A stretch of 64,000 bases of DNA from Thermithiobacillus plumbiphilus (GCF_038070005.1 NZ_JBBPCO010000013.1:24952-88951); one strand, 5' to 3'. Positions 17,940 to 28,979 are shown, counted from the first letter of the stretch. The notes: generated by a model from the sequence alone, not told the origin. Numbers and translations are program-made.

Positions 17940-18638
17940 CTAAAGCGGCCAGACACTCATGAAGAAGCGCTGCAGCCAACCCATGCGCTGGGATTCGTCG
18001 ATGGTACCGGAACCCCGGTACTCGATGCGGGCATTGGCCACCTGGGTGGACTGCACGGTATTGTCCGGGCCGATGCTTTCCGGGCGCACCACCCCGGCGA
18101 GCCGGATGTACTCGGTCCCCTGATTGATCTGCACGTGCTTCTCGCCACTGATCACCAGATTGCCGTTTGCCTGTACCTGCACCACCGTTGCAGTAATCGT
18201 GCCAATGAAGCTGTTGTTCTGGGCGCTGGCGCCCTTGCCCTCGAACTTGTTGTCGGATGAGGCGCCGAGATTCGGGTTGAACTGCCCGCCGGCGATATTG
18301 CCGAAGCCCAGCGGCAAGCCAAACAGCGCCGAAATCTTGTTATCCGTGCTGCTGGAACGGTTCAGCGAAGTACTGGCCTGCTTGCTGGCGCTGGCCTTCT
18401 CGACGATGTTGATGGTCAGCACATCCCCCACCCGCCGCGCACGCCGGTCCTCGAACAGGGCCATGCTGGTCTGGGCCTGATAGATGGCCCCATTGGCCGG
18501 CGCCGGCTCGGGATTGGCGGGCAGGGCCGGAAAGGCCAGCGGTTCGGTCGGGCCTTTCGGGGCCGTGGCGCAGCCGGCCAGCACAGCAAAGCTCAGCAGC
18601 AAGGCAACCAGAAACCATCGCGCAGCGTCATGAACCAT
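17940..18638 (-). CDS. flgH: Flagellar L-ring lipoprotein FlgH
   Basis: A 232-residue outer-membrane lipoprotein. The signal peptide ends in a lipobox LAGC (Cys at about 23). Downstream are ALFEDRRARRVGDVLTINI, then KFEGKGASAQNNSFIGTITA, QVQANGNLVISGEKHVQIN and EYIRLAGVVRPESI, all typical L-ring segments. It forms the outer-membrane bushing of the flagellum with FlgI. Position between flgG and flgI is canonical. Confidence 0.95.
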   Translation of the reverse strand: MVHDAARWFLVALLLSFAVLAGCATAPKGPTEPLAFPALPANPEPAPANGAIYQAQTSMALFEDRRARRVGDVLTINIVEKASASKQASTSLNRSSSTDNKISALFGLPLGFGNIAGGQFNPNLGASSDNKFEGKGASAQNNSFIGTITATVVQVQANGNLVISGEKHVQINQGTEYIRLAGVVRPESIGPDNTVQSTQVANARIEYRGSGTIDESQRMGWLQRFFMSVWPL

Positions 18639-18651
18639 GTGAATCAGTCCC

Positions 18652-19437
18652 TTAGAGATTATTGTTCACGTACTGCAGCATTTCATCGGCAGCCTTCACG
18701 GCCTTCGAGTTGATCTCATAGGCGCGCTGGGTGGTGATCATATTGACCATCTCCTCGACGATATTGACGTTGCTGGTCTCCAGGAAACCCTGGTTGATCA
18801 CGCCCAGGCCATTGCTGCCTGGATTGCCCGTATTGGGCGTACCGGAGGCACCAGTCTCGATGAAGAGATTGTCGCCGATGGCCTGCAGGCCCGCCGGATT
18901 GACGAAGGTGGCCATCTGCAAATTGCCGATCTGTATCGGCGTGGCAGTCCCTGCCTGCGTGGCGGATACCGTGCCATCCGTGCCCACGGTAATGCTGGTG
19001 ACATTGGGCGGAATGGTGATGCCCGGCTGCACGGCATAGCCGCTGGCGGTGACCAGTTGCCCCTGGCTATCGATCTGGAAGCTGCCGTCGCGGGTGTAAC
19101 CCATCGTGCCATCGGGCCTGAGCACCTGAAAGAAACCATTGCCGTTGATGGCGAGATCCATGCTGTTGCCAGTCTGGGTCAGGTTGCCCTGGGTATGGAT
19201 TTTTTCAGTGGCCACCGTGCGCACGCCGGTGCCCATCTGCAGGCCCGAGGGGAGTTGCGTCTGCTGGCTTGATTGCGCGCCAGCCTGACGAACATTCTGG
19301 TACAGAAGATCCTCGAACACGGCCCGGGCCCGCTTGAAGCCCGTGGTGTTGACGTTGGCAAGATTGTTGGAAATGACGTCCATCTGCTGCTGCTGGGCGT
19401 CAAGGCCGGTTTTTGCGATCCAGAGACTGCGAATCAT
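18652..19437 (-). CDS. flgG: Distal rod protein FlgG
   Basis: 261 residues. N-terminal box [20 protein letters not shown] followed by [21 protein letters not shown]-terminal closing segment [20 protein letters not shown] and [19 protein letters not shown]. It forms the distal rod that passes through the P- and L-rings. The length of about 260 residues is standard. It lies 13 bases after flgF and 13 before flgH. Confidence 0.97.
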   Translation of the reverse strand: MIRSLWIAKTGLDAQQQQMDVISNNLANVNTTGFKRARAVFEDLLYQNVRQAGAQSSQQTQLPSGLQMGTGVRTVATEKIHTQGNLTQTGNSMDLAINGNGFFQVLRPDGTMGYTRDGSFQIDSQGQLVTASGYAVQPGITIPPNVTSITVGTDGTVSATQAGTATPIQIGNLQMATFVNPAGLQAIGDNLFIETGASGTPNTGNPGSNGLGVINQGFLETSNVNIVEEMVNMITTQRAYEINSKAVKAADEMLQYVNNNL

Positions 19438-19450
19438 GGGCGTACCCCTT

Positions 19451-20188
19451 TTAGCCGTTCAGGTTGAGGATCTGGGCCGCATTGCGCGAGTCCTCGCGCG
19501 CGGTCTGGATCAGCTTGATCTGGGTTTCGAACTGGCGCGACATGCTGATCATGTCCACCATGGCGCTGACCGGGTTGACGTTGCTGCCTTCGAGCATGCC
19601 CTGGGCGAGCGTCACGCCGGCATCCGCCTGGATCGGACCGCCGCTGGCGCGGAACAGTCCATCGGGGCCCTTCCGTAGGCTGGCCTCGGGCGGGTTGACC
19701 AGCCGGAGGCGGTCAAACACCACGCTGGCCGAGGCCGGCTGGCCCTGCGGCACGCCAGAGATGGTGCCATCGGCGCCGATGCTCACTGACTGCAGCGGCG
19801 GCAGGCTGATCGGGCCGTTGTTGCCCAGCACCGGGCGGCCATCCGCGCTTTCCAGCAATCCACTGGGGCTCAGATGCAGGTTGCCGCTACGGGTCAGGCC
19901 CTCGCCGTCCGGGGTCTGAACCGCAATCCAGCCCGGCCCCTTGATGGCGACATCCAGATCCCGTCCGGTCTGCTGCAGCGGGCCCTGCGAGAAGTCCGCC
20001 GTCACTTCCTGGGTCACGGCGTAGGCGCGGGTCGGTAGGTTCATGTTGAACACCGGCAGAGCGCGCAGTACATTCTGGTCGGCGCGAAAACCCGTGGTAT
20101 TGACGTTCGCCAGATTATTGGCGGCCAGCGCCTGCTTCTGCAGGATCTCCCGCGCCCCGGTCATGGCCACATAGATCATCCGGTCCAT
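19451..20188 (-). CDS. flgF: Proximal rod protein FlgF
   Basis: 245 residues. N-terminus [20 protein letters not shown] with [15 protein letters not shown]-terminus [20 protein letters not shown] and [20 protein letters not shown]. The N-terminal [12 protein letters not shown] distinguishes it from FlgG. It joins the proximal rod in the periplasm. It lies 12 bases after flgE. Confidence 0.95.
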   Translation of the reverse strand: MDRMIYVAMTGAREILQKQALAANNLANVNTTGFRADQNVLRALPVFNMNLPTRAYAVTQEVTADFSQGPLQQTGRDLDVAIKGPGWIAVQTPDGEGLTRSGNLHLSPSGLLESADGRPVLGNNGPISLPPLQSVSIGADGTISGVPQGQPASASVVFDRLRLVNPPEASLRKGPDGLFRASGGPIQADAGVTLAQGMLEGSNVNPVSAMVDMISMSRQFETQIKLIQTAREDSRNAAQILNLNG

Positions 20189-20200
20189 GGCTTATCTCCC

Positions 20201-21442
20201 TTAACGCAGGGTCAGGAGGGTCTGGAGAATCTGATCCTCGGTCTTGATGGTCTGGGCATTGGCCTGGTAGGTACGCTGCGCCGTAATCATGGCCACCAGT
20301 TCCTCGGTCAGATCGACATTCGAGGCCTCCACCGCGCCCGACTGCAGCAATCCCAGATTCGAGGATCCCGGCGCGCCGGTCAGCGGATCCCCGGAGGCGT
20401 AGGTCGCCGCCCAGAGATTGTCGCCGATGTTCTGCAGGCCATTGGGATTGGTGAAGTTGGACAGGGCCACCCGCCCGAGCACCTGCGACTGGCCATTGCT
20501 GTAGCGCCCGAAGAGGTTGCCGTCGGCGCCGACATTCAGGCCGCTGAGGCGGCCGCTGGCATTGCCGTCGGCCGTCAAGGTATTGACGCTGAAGGGGCTG
20601 TCATAGAAGGTGGAAGAACCCAGATCGAAATCGATGGTGCTGCCTGCCGCGCCACTGCCCCAGCTGCTGACGTTCAGTTTTGCTGTGCCGCCACTTGTCA
20701 CCTTGCCCTGGTCATCGAATTGCAGGGTGGTGAGCAGGTTTGAAGGAGTAGAGGTGCCGGTGGACGTAGTGCCCGTACCGTCATCCAACTGGTAATACAC
20801 ATTCCACTGTCCATCCGTCGCAGTTTTAACGAAATAAGTCGTCGCCAAATGCGCCACGCCGAGGCTGTCGTAGACCGTCAGCGAGGTCGCATTGTTGTAG
20901 CTGTTCGGGTCGTTGGCATCAAAAGTCGTTACCGTAGGGGGAGTCGCCACCGCCGGCAGGTTGACGTTCGCCAGCACGCTGGCGCTGGACTTGGGCGCGA
21001 TGTCGGCAGTATCGATACGCATGTCACCCAGTTGCCCGGTCACCGTGCCATTGGCCACCTGGTAGCCGGTCAGCCGCGCGCCGCCGTCATTGACGACATA
21101 TCCTTCCTTGTCGATGCTGAACTGGCCGTTGCGGCTATAGACGTTGCTGCCATTGTCATTGAGGCGAAAAAAGCCGCCGCCGTTGATGGCAATGTCCAGC
21201 GGATTGTTGGTGACGTCGATATTGCCTTGGGTGAATTCCGTGGCGATACGCGCCACCTGCACGCCGATACCGGTCTGGCCCATAGTGGGCGCGGTATTGG
21301 CAATGGCCGCGGCATAGGAATCTGCAAAGTGTGCATTGGCCTTTTTAAAGCCTACGGTGTTAGCGTTGGAAACATTGTTGCCAATCACGTTGAGATCCGT
21401 GGCCGCGGCGTTCAGGCCGCTCAAACCGGTGCGCAGGGACAT
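20201..21442 (-). CDS. flgE: Flagellar hook protein FlgE
   Basis: 413 residues, the usual hook subunit size. N-terminus SLRTGLSGLNAAATDLNVIG and NNVSNANTVGFKKANAHFAD. The middle has a FlgE D2-type domain (GTVTGQLGDMRIDTA, SLTVYDSLGVAHLATTYFVK). The C-terminus has SNVDLTEELVAMITAQRTYQ and NAQTIKTEDQILQTLLTLR. It polymerises under the FlgD cap. It lies 9 bases after flgD. Confidence 0.96.
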   Translation of the reverse strand: MSLRTGLSGLNAAATDLNVIGNNVSNANTVGFKKANAHFADSYAAAIANTAPTMGQTGIGVQVARIATEFTQGNIDVTNNPLDIAINGGGFFRLNDNGSNVYSRNGQFSIDKEGYVVNDGGARLTGYQVANGTVTGQLGDMRIDTADIAPKSSASVLANVNLPAVATPPTVTTFDANDPNSYNNATSLTVYDSLGVAHLATTYFVKTATDGQWNVYYQLDDGTGTTSTGTSTPSNLLTTLQFDDQGKVTSGGTAKLNVSSWGSGAAGSTIDFDLGSSTFYDSPFSVNTLTADGNASGRLSGLNVGADGNLFGRYSNGQSQVLGRVALSNFTNPNGLQNIGDNLWAATYASGDPLTGAPGSSNLGLLQSGAVEASNVDLTEELVAMITAQRTYQANAQTIKTEDQILQTLLTLR

Positions 21443-21451
21443 GTCTTCCTC

Positions 21452-22120
21452 CTAGATGATTTGTTTTATCTGGCTGAGCGCGACGCGACCCAGGCCATTG
21501 CCCAACTCGAGCTTCACGCCCTCGGGCGAGAACAGCACGCTCTGCACCGGCGCCACGCTGAATGCCTCGGCATTCAGCGGCTTGCCACCTGCCAGGGCCT
21601 GCACGCTGAAGCTGTAATTGCCGGCTGCCGCCTGTTCGCCGCTTTCCGTCTTGCCGTCCCACTGGAAACTCTGCGTGCCGGCGTCCTGGGCGCCAAGCGT
21701 CAAGGTTCTGACGACCTGACCGGCAGCGTCGCGGATGCTCACCGCCACAGAATCCGCGGGCGCTTCGAGCGAAAAGCCCGCGCTTGCCCCCTGACCGGCC
21801 GCCAGCGTGAGCTGCGAACCCGGCGCCACCACGCTGCGGCCCATCAGAGATGCCGCCTGCAGGCCCTGGCCCGACTCCATGGCATCCAGCAGTTTCTGAT
21901 TGCTGACCTGCAACTGCTGGATGCCGGTGGCCGTGCTGAACTGCGCCATTTCCGCCAGAAACTTGCCATTGTCCATGGGCTCCAGGGGGTTCTGGTTGGA
22001 AAGCTGGGTGGTCATCAGCTTGAGGAATTCATTCTGGCCGAGCTGTTGCTGCCCGGGCTGGCTGGCCACCGCACTCGTCGTGCCGGCAATGGCACTATTG
22101 ACACTCTGCACCATCTTCAA
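21452..22120 (-). CDS. flgD: Hook capping protein FlgD
   Basis: 222 residues. The N-terminal capping segment has QQQLGQNEFLKLMTTQLSNQ and NPLEPMDNGKFLAEMAQFS, the most conserved FlgD motif. The C-terminal part has the FlgD Ig/Tudor-like strands (AGQGASAGFSLEAPADSVAV, WDGKTESGEQAAAGNYSFSV). It caps the growing hook and is then replaced by FlgK. It lies 4 bases after flgC. Confidence 0.95.
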   Translation of the reverse strand: MKMVQSVNSAIAGTTSAVASQPGQQQLGQNEFLKLMTTQLSNQNPLEPMDNGKFLAEMAQFSTATGIQQLQVSNQKLLDAMESGQGLQAASLMGRSVVAPGSQLTLAAGQGASAGFSLEAPADSVAVSIRDAAGQVVRTLTLGAQDAGTQSFQWDGKTESGEQAAAGNYSFSVQALAGGKPLNAEAFSVAPVQSVLFSPEGVKLELGNGLGRVALSQIKQII

Positions 22121-22124
22121 CTCC

Positions 22125-22535
22125 TTACTGACCGAGGGTCAGGGTCTTCAAAAGCAGCGTCTTGGCGGCATTCATGACATCGGCGTTGGCTTCATAGGAG
22201 CGCGAGGCCGAGATCATGTTCACCATCTCCTCCACCGGATTCACATTCGGCAGGTTCACATAACCCTGGCCGTCGGCTGCCGGATTGTGCGGATCAAATA
22301 CTCGGCGCAGTGGCGAGCCGTCCTCCACCACGCCCGCCACCCTGACGCCCTCCGCCCCCGCCGGGCTGTTGCCCAGCGCCTGGGCCTGGAAGACCACGTG
22401 CCGCGCCCGGTAAGTTTCACCGGTGGAGGACGTGGCGCTGTCGGCATTGGCGAGATTGCTGGACACCACATTCAAACGGTGGGTCTGGGCCGTCATGCCG
22501 GAACCGGCGATATCAAAGACCTTGAAAAGCGACAT
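22125..22535 (-). CDS. flgC: Proximal rod protein FlgC
   Basis: 136 residues. N-terminus SLFKVFDIAGSGMTAQTHRL and VVSSNLANADSATSSTGETY. The mid segment [20 protein letters not shown] and the end ADVMNAAKTLLLKTLTLGQ are diagnostic. It is part of the proximal rod with FlgB and FlgF. It lies 2 bases after flgB. Confidence 0.96.
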   Translation of the reverse strand: MSLFKVFDIAGSGMTAQTHRLNVVSSNLANADSATSSTGETYRARHVVFQAQALGNSPAGAEGVRVAGVVEDGSPLRRVFDPHNPAADGQGYVNLPNVNPVEEMVNMISASRSYEANADVMNAAKTLLLKTLTLGQ

Positions 22536-22537
22536 GT

Positions 22538-22942
22538 TCAGCTCCCTTGAATGGCGGTCAGCAGGGTCTTGATCTTACCGCTCAGAAAATTGACGGCGGC
22601 CTGATACTGGATGGCGTTTTCGGAAAAGCGCGCCTGCTCCTCATCGAGATTGACGCTGTTACCATCTATGCCTACCTGGCTGTCGCGGCGGAACAGGGCC
22701 TCGCGGGCGAGTGTCTGGATACCCAGCCCCGGCAGGTGTCCCGCCTCGGTGCGTGTCAGATTTACGTCACTGACTCTGCCTGCCTGGGCGCGGCGCATCG
22801 CCTTGTCAAAGTCGACATCCACCGCCTTGTAATTGGGGGTGTCGCCATTGGTGATATTGGCTGCCAGCAACTGTTGGCGGTAGGTTCGTACCGACAGCGT
22901 GTTCTCCAGAAAGCGGAAATTGTCATCCAGGCCATTTTTCAT
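22538..22942 (-). CDS. flgB: Proximal rod protein FlgB
   Basis: 134 residues from the ATG at 22942, preceded by the strong ribosome site GAGGTG. An upstream frame opening at 23101 would cross the sigma-54 promoter and is rejected. Marks are FRFLENTLSVRTYRQQLLAA, NITNGDTPNYKAVDVDFDKA and, at the end, QAAVNFLSGKIKTLLTAI. It is the first gene of the flgBCDEFGHIJKL operon and the innermost rod component contacting FliE/MS-ring. Confidence 0.95.
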   Translation of the reverse strand: MKNGLDDNFRFLENTLSVRTYRQQLLAANITNGDTPNYKAVDVDFDKAMRRAQAGRVSDVNLTRTEAGHLPGLGIQTLAREALFRRDSQVGIDGNSVNLDEEQARFSENAIQYQAAVNFLSGKIKTLLTAIQGS

Positions 22943-22977
22943 GTTTTCACCTCGTATCGACCGTTCGACGGAGCTCT

Positions 22978-22993
22978 TGCATGGATCGTGCCA
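22978..22993 (-). promoter_or_regulatory. Sigma-54 promoter of the flgB operon
   Basis: On the minus strand this reads TGGCACGATCCATGCA, a single mismatch from TGGCACGN4TTGCW, with both GG and GC elements. It ends 35 bases before the flgB ATG. It is the probable FleQ/sigma-54 entry point for transcription of flgB through flgL and possibly the glycosylation genes. Confidence 0.8.
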
Positions 22994-23102
22994 TCTTTCC
23001 AGGCCTTGTTCCTGGCGCCAAAGGCCGGTAAGCAGCCCGGCTGCAGCGGCAAACCGGCAAGGGCTTGCCGCCGGGATCCCCTGGAACCGGGTGCCCAGCA
23101 CA

Positions 23103-23118
23103 TGGAATACATCTTGCT
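23103..23118 (+). promoter_or_regulatory. Candidate sigma-54 promoter of flgA
   Basis: The plus strand has TGGAATACATCTTGCT, keeping the -24 TGG and a full TTGCT at -12 with correct spacing; three of the intervening consensus bases differ. It ends 36 bases before the flgA ATG. With the flgB promoter it would form a divergent sigma-54 pair in one intergenic region. Confidence 0.5.
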
Positions 23119-23154
23119 AGTATTTCACCGACATTTTGTTACCGGACTCCTGTA

Positions 23155-23850
23155 ATGACTTCATTTTTATCCCTGTTTGCCCTCGGCCTGCTGCTGATGA
23201 GCAGTTCCTCGGCCTGGAGCGCGCCGCAGCAGGATCTGCAGGTAATCGGCAAGCAGGTGGAAGGCTTCGTGCGCCAGGGTTTGCAGGCTCAGGCCGGGCG
23301 GCCCGTGATCCGGGTCGGGCCCATCGACAAACGCCTGCAGCTTTCACAATGCCGGGATCTGGAGATACACAATTTCGGGCCTGCCAACCGGGCGGCACGG
23401 ACCATCCAGGTCCGCTGCCAGGCACCGGCCGCCTGGACGCTCTATGTCCCGGTGAGCGTCAAGCTTATGACAGCGGTGGTGGTCGCCAGCCGCCCGCTGG
23501 CCCAGGGCCACACGCTCACTGCCGGCGACCTGCGCCTGAGTGAGCAGGATCTGGGTAGCCTGCCGGCTGGCGTGCTGAGTGACATCAAAATGGCCCTGGG
23601 CCAAAAGCTGGCCAGCAACATACCGGCCGGATTTGCCCTGAGACAGGATCTGTTGCGGACGGCGCCAGTGATAAGGCAGGGACAGAGCCTTGCCATGGTG
23701 GTGGAGGGAAATGGCATGCGCCTGGTCGCCGAGGGCGAGGCCTTGCAGGATGGCAGGCCGGGGCAGTGGATCAATGCCCGCAACAGCAAGTCTGGCCGGA
23801 TCGTGAAAGGGATCGTGGAACAGGATGGGCAGCTACGCATTCCGTTCTAG
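23155..23850 (+). CDS. flgA: FlgA, P-ring assembly chaperone
   Basis: 231 residues from the ATG at 23155. The protein begins with a signal peptide (SLFALGLLLMSSSSAWSA), so it acts in the periplasm. It then has an N-terminal FlgA domain and a C-terminal SAF-type domain (SRPLAQGHTLTAGDLRLSEQ; LASNIPAGFALRQDLLR; VEGNGMRLVAEGEALQDGR). FlgA helps FlgI polymerise into the P-ring. It is divergent from flgB, as in many polar-flagellum species. The longer frame from 23065 would put residues before the signal peptide. Confidence 0.93.
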   Translation: MTSFLSLFALGLLLMSSSSAWSAPQQDLQVIGKQVEGFVRQGLQAQAGRPVIRVGPIDKRLQLSQCRDLEIHNFGPANRAARTIQVRCQAPAAWTLYVPVSVKLMTAVVVASRPLAQGHTLTAGDLRLSEQDLGSLPAGVLSDIKMALGQKLASNIPAGFALRQDLLRTAPVIRQGQSLAMVVEGNGMRLVAEGEALQDGRPGQWINARNSKSGRIVKGIVEQDGQLRIPF

Positions 23851-23863
23851 TGAATCGCCATGC

Positions 23864-23890
23864 TAAAGTTTTGCGCTTGCGTGCCGTAAA
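23864..23890 (+). promoter_or_regulatory. Sigma-28 (FliA) promoter of flgM
   Basis: TAAAGTTT (23864-23871), 11 bases, then GCCGTAAA (23883-23890). The -35 is a perfect match and the -10 differs from GCCGATAA at two adjacent positions. It ends 23 bases before the flgM ATG. It makes flgM autoregulated by the sigma factor it inhibits, and probably also feeds flgN, csrA and fliW. Confidence 0.85.
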
Positions 23891-23913
23891 GCAGTATAAA
23901 AGGAGTGTCAGAC

Positions 23914-24204
23914 ATGAAGATTGACAGCAGTGGGTTGTACTCGCCGCAGGTCGGCACAAGCTCGCATCCCCAGGCTACGACTGCAGGTACCGGCAAGGCC
24001 GAGCCCCAGAAGCCCGGCACGCCGGGCGATCAGGTGAGCCTGTCGCCGGCGGCCCAGGCCCTGCAGGCCAACCGCGAGGCACCGGTGGATCAGGATCGCG
24101 TCAACGCCATCCGCCAGGCCATCGCCAGCGGCCAATATCAGGTGGACTCCGAAAGCCTGGCAAAGAAACTGCTGGCCTATGCCCGCCTTGCCAACGAAGG
24201 CTGA
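23914..24204 (+). CDS. flgM: Anti-sigma-28 factor FlgM
   Basis: 96 residues. FlgM holds FliA (sigma-28) inactive until the hook is finished, then is exported through the flagellum. The N-terminal half is Gly/Pro/Ser-rich and disordered. The C-terminal half has the FliA-binding helices (QVSLSPAAQAL; VNAIRQAIASGQYQVDSESL; AKKLLAYARL). The start at 23914 is set by AGGAG eight bases upstream; a GTG at 23905 overlaps that site and is unlikely. FliA itself is not in the window. Confidence 0.93.
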   Translation: MKIDSSGLYSPQVGTSSHPQATTAGTGKAEPQKPGTPGDQVSLSPAAQALQANREAPVDQDRVNAIRQAIASGQYQVDSESLAKKLLAYARLANEG

Positions 24205-24210
24205 TCCCCG

Positions 24211-24732
24211 ATGAGCATGAACACGCAGGATTCCCCGCGGCCGGAGTCTGGCAGGCCACAGCTTGCCTCCCGGCTGGTAGATGTCCTGGGCCAGGAAGCG
24301 CAATTACTGGACGTACTGCGCACGCTCCTGCTTGCGGAGCAGGAAGGCCTGGCCAGCCTGGCGCCGGACACCCTCGGCTCGCTTGCCAGCGAAAAAAACC
24401 GCGTCCTGTCCGAGCTTGCCCACTGTGAAAACAGCCGCGCCGAACTTTCGACGCAACTGTCACCCATGCGTGCAGCATCAAGCAACTGGCCGGAGCACCT
24501 GGCCGGGCTCCCTGCCGCCACGCACAAAGCCATTGGGCAGCTATGGTCCGGCATCCTGCAGTGCACGCGGGAGGTCAGCGTCCTCAACCAGCAGAATGGC
24601 CAGATCATCGAAACCTCCATGCGCCATGTACGCGGCGCCCTGGAAGTCCTGTGCAGCGGCTCGCCATCCCTCTACAACACCAGCGGCCACAGTGAACTGC
24701 CCGCGCCAAGCCGCATGCTGGGCAGCGCCTGA
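24211..24732 (+). CDS. flgN: Flagellar export chaperone FlgN
   Basis: 173 residues, almost all helical (LVDVLGQEAQLLDVLRTLLL, AEQEGLASLAPDTLGSLASE with KNRVLSELAHCENSRAEL). This is the FlgN pattern of long amphipathic helices that bind the C-termini of FlgK and FlgL. It lies 6 bases after flgM, the canonical flgMN pair. The C-terminal tail is Pro/Ser-rich and probably flexible. Confidence 0.9.
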   Translation: MSMNTQDSPRPESGRPQLASRLVDVLGQEAQLLDVLRTLLLAEQEGLASLAPDTLGSLASEKNRVLSELAHCENSRAELSTQLSPMRAASSNWPEHLAGLPAATHKAIGQLWSGILQCTREVSVLNQQNGQIIETSMRHVRGALEVLCSGSPSLYNTSGHSELPAPSRMLGSA

Positions 24733-24734
24733 GC

Positions 24735-24968
24735 ATGCTGATCCTGACGCGCAAGCGTGGCGAGGCCATCCGTATCGGTGAACAGATCCGTATCGTCGTC
24801 ACCCGCATCGACAACAATCAGGTACGTATCGGTATCGAGAGCCCAGCGGAGCTCGCCATCCTGCGCGAGGAAATCTTCGAAACCGTGCGCCGCGAAAACC
24901 AGATGGCCCGCAGCGTCAGCTTGAGCCAGCTCGCCGATTTCCTGGACAGAAAAAAGAACACCCCATGA
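24735..24968 (+). CDS. csrA: Carbon storage/translation regulator CsrA
   Basis: 77 residues. The start MLILTRKRGEAIRIG and IRIVVTRIDNNQVRIGIESP are the hallmark beta-strands. RNA-contacting Arg/Lys residues lie at the start (Leu4, Arg6) and in the fifth strand before the C-terminal helix. The C-terminus is longer than the 61-residue enteric CsrA, like the FliW-binding CsrA proteins. CsrA binds GGA motifs in mRNA leaders and blocks ribosomes. It begins 2 bases after flgN and its stop overlaps the fliW start (ATGA), so the two are made together. The likely local target is the fliC leader. Confidence 0.95.
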   Translation: MLILTRKRGEAIRIGEQIRIVVTRIDNNQVRIGIESPAELAILREEIFETVRRENQMARSVSLSQLADFLDRKKNTP

Positions 24969-25429
24969 ACCGGACCATCGATTCCGCCCAGTTCGGCCCG
25001 CTGCAGATCAGCCCCGACCAGATACTCGTCTGCGAGGAGCCCCTGCTCGGCTTTGAACATCTGCGCGAATTCGTGCTGCTGGAGCACCCGCAGTTTCGCC
25101 CCTTTACCTGGCTGCAATCCCTGGAATCTCCGGAACTGTGTTTCATTCTGGCTGAAGCCCGTCATTTCGGGCTGCACTATGACCTTGCCAGGTTTGCACC
25201 AGGGCAGCAGGGGCTGTCAACACTGCAACTGCGGGTCATGGTGATCCTGCCAGGCAACGAGCATGAGCCCATTCGCGCCCATAAGCTCGGGCCGATCTGG
25301 TTTGATGGCGAAAGCCGACGCTTTGGACAGCGCGTGGTGGATGCGACACAGGTGCAGGATGGGGTCTTGAGCCCGGAAAATGGGCAGGACGGCCAGCAGG
25401 CAATGCTGCCCTGCATGCTCGTAGAATAA
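24965..25429 (+). CDS. fliW: FliW, CsrA antagonist and flagellin-binding assembly factor
   Basis: 154 residues. Evidence: FGPLQISPDQILVCEEPLLG followed by FEHLREFVLLEHPQFRPFTW with WLQSLESPELCFIL, the FliW core in the usual order. In Bacillus, FliW binds either flagellin or CsrA. When flagellin is exported, free FliW releases CsrA from the flagellin mRNA. It overlaps csrA by four bases. The pair is common in Firmicutes, spirochaetes and epsilonproteobacteria but unusual beside a FleQ-type hierarchy. The C-terminus has extra Gln/Asp-rich residues after the core. Confidence 0.88.
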   Translation: MNRTIDSAQFGPLQISPDQILVCEEPLLGFEHLREFVLLEHPQFRPFTWLQSLESPELCFILAEARHFGLHYDLARFAPGQQGLSTLQLRVMVILPGNEHEPIRAHKLGPIWFDGESRRFGQRVVDATQVQDGVLSPENGQDGQQAMLPCMLVE

Positions 25430-25430
25430 T

Positions 25431-26189
25431 TTACAGACGGCTGCTGCGCAGGATTTCCCGGTCACGCCTGGTGACGTAACGCTGAATGGCGGCATTCATG
25501 GCCGGAGCCAGGACACTGAAGCGCCCCCCGACGCGCAGGATCCTGCCGCTCTGGCTTTGCAGCCTGGTCAGTGTGCAGACTTCCAGATCAGTACGGATCA
25601 AGGTACCTTCCGGCAGGGTGAACTCGCAGGCAAGCCGCTGGCCTCGTGCAAGTTCATCGCCGATGGTGAAAACGAAGTTCAGACCCAGCCCGCCGGTGCT
25701 GATGTCCACCATGTCCCCTTTCAGGATCTGTCCGGAATTTGTCTGAAGCACCACGCGCAAAGGTGCATCCTGGCTGGGGCTGACGCGGAAGTGCTCGCGC
25801 CGCTGCAACTGATAGATCCACTGCGGTATGGCAAGCTGAAACAGCAAACCCCGGGCGTCCTGTTCCGCCTCCTGCAGCACGGCTTCGAAGGCTGTCACCA
25901 TGCCGCGCACCCGCGCAAGTATCCGCGCGCGCCGGCTGACCTGCAACCGGGCATTGCCAGTAGCAGGTAGCAGTTCATCGAGCGCAAAGCGCTTGCGACC
26001 TGGATCAACCTCAAGGATGGCCGCGCTGTAAACGGTCTGTTCATCCTCGGCCACGAACACGCTCAGGATGGTCTTTTCATCGGACATTTCCTGCAAAATG
26101 GCGCGAATCTTGGCGCCATCCTTGATCAGGAAATCCTCGTTTTGCGAGTCCCCATTGAAAAGACCGAGCTGGTCGAAATTCATCTCCAC
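25431..26189 (-). CDS. ycgR: YcgR-like flagellar brake protein (PilZ domain)
   Basis: 252 residues in two domains. The N-terminal YcgR-type domain (about 20-125) is beta-rich. It is followed by the PilZ domain with the c-di-GMP motif RREHFR (about 130-135, RxxxR) and DISTGGLGL (about 161-169, DxSxxG). C-di-GMP-loaded YcgR slows the flagellar motor. It converges with fliW with one base between the two stop codons. It follows purA on the same strand by 14 bases, so it may ride on the housekeeping transcript. The gene name reflects domain architecture. Confidence 0.85.
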   Translation of the reverse strand: MEMNFDQLGLFNGDSQNEDFLIKDGAKIRAILQEMSDEKTILSVFVAEDEQTVYSAAILEVDPGRKRFALDELLPATGNARLQVSRRARILARVRGMVTAFEAVLQEAEQDARGLLFQLAIPQWIYQLQRREHFRVSPSQDAPLRVVLQTNSGQILKGDMVDISTGGLGLNFVFTIGDELARGQRLACEFTLPEGTLIRTDLEVCTLTRLQSQSGRILRVGGRFSVLAPAMNAAIQRYVTRRDREILRSSRL

Positions 26190-26203
26190 GGCAGCCTCTG
26201 AAA

Positions 26204-28751
<2,548 letters not shown>

Positions 28752-28793
28752 CTTCTCACAGGAGCCGGGACGGGTAACCCGAAAGGCTTACCA

Positions 28794-28979
28794 TTATCCG
28801 GCCAAATACAAAAGAAGCAAACCCGCCAGCATGCTGACCAGCCCAAGACTGCGCAACTGGCGGTCGGAAAGCGCGTCCATGAGTTGGCGCATGGCCTCCC
28901 GGGCGCCTGCCGGACTGAGGAAGTACGGGATCCCCTCAAGCACCAGCATCAGGGCCAGTGCCTTCAGCAACAGGTTCAT
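28794..28979 (-). CDS. yjeT: DUF2065 (YjeT-like) small membrane protein
   Basis: 61 residues with two hydrophobic segments (LLKALALMLVLEGIPYFLSP at about 4-23, LGLVSMLAGLLLLYLAG at 45-61). The family lies between hflC and purA in E. coli, and the same position is kept here, apart from hisZ. The function is unknown; a small inner-membrane protein that accompanies the FtsH regulators HflKC is the simplest reading. Confidence 0.88.
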   Translation of the reverse strand: MNLLLKALALMLVLEGIPYFLSPAGAREAMRQLMDALSDRQLRSLGLVSMLAGLLLLYLAG

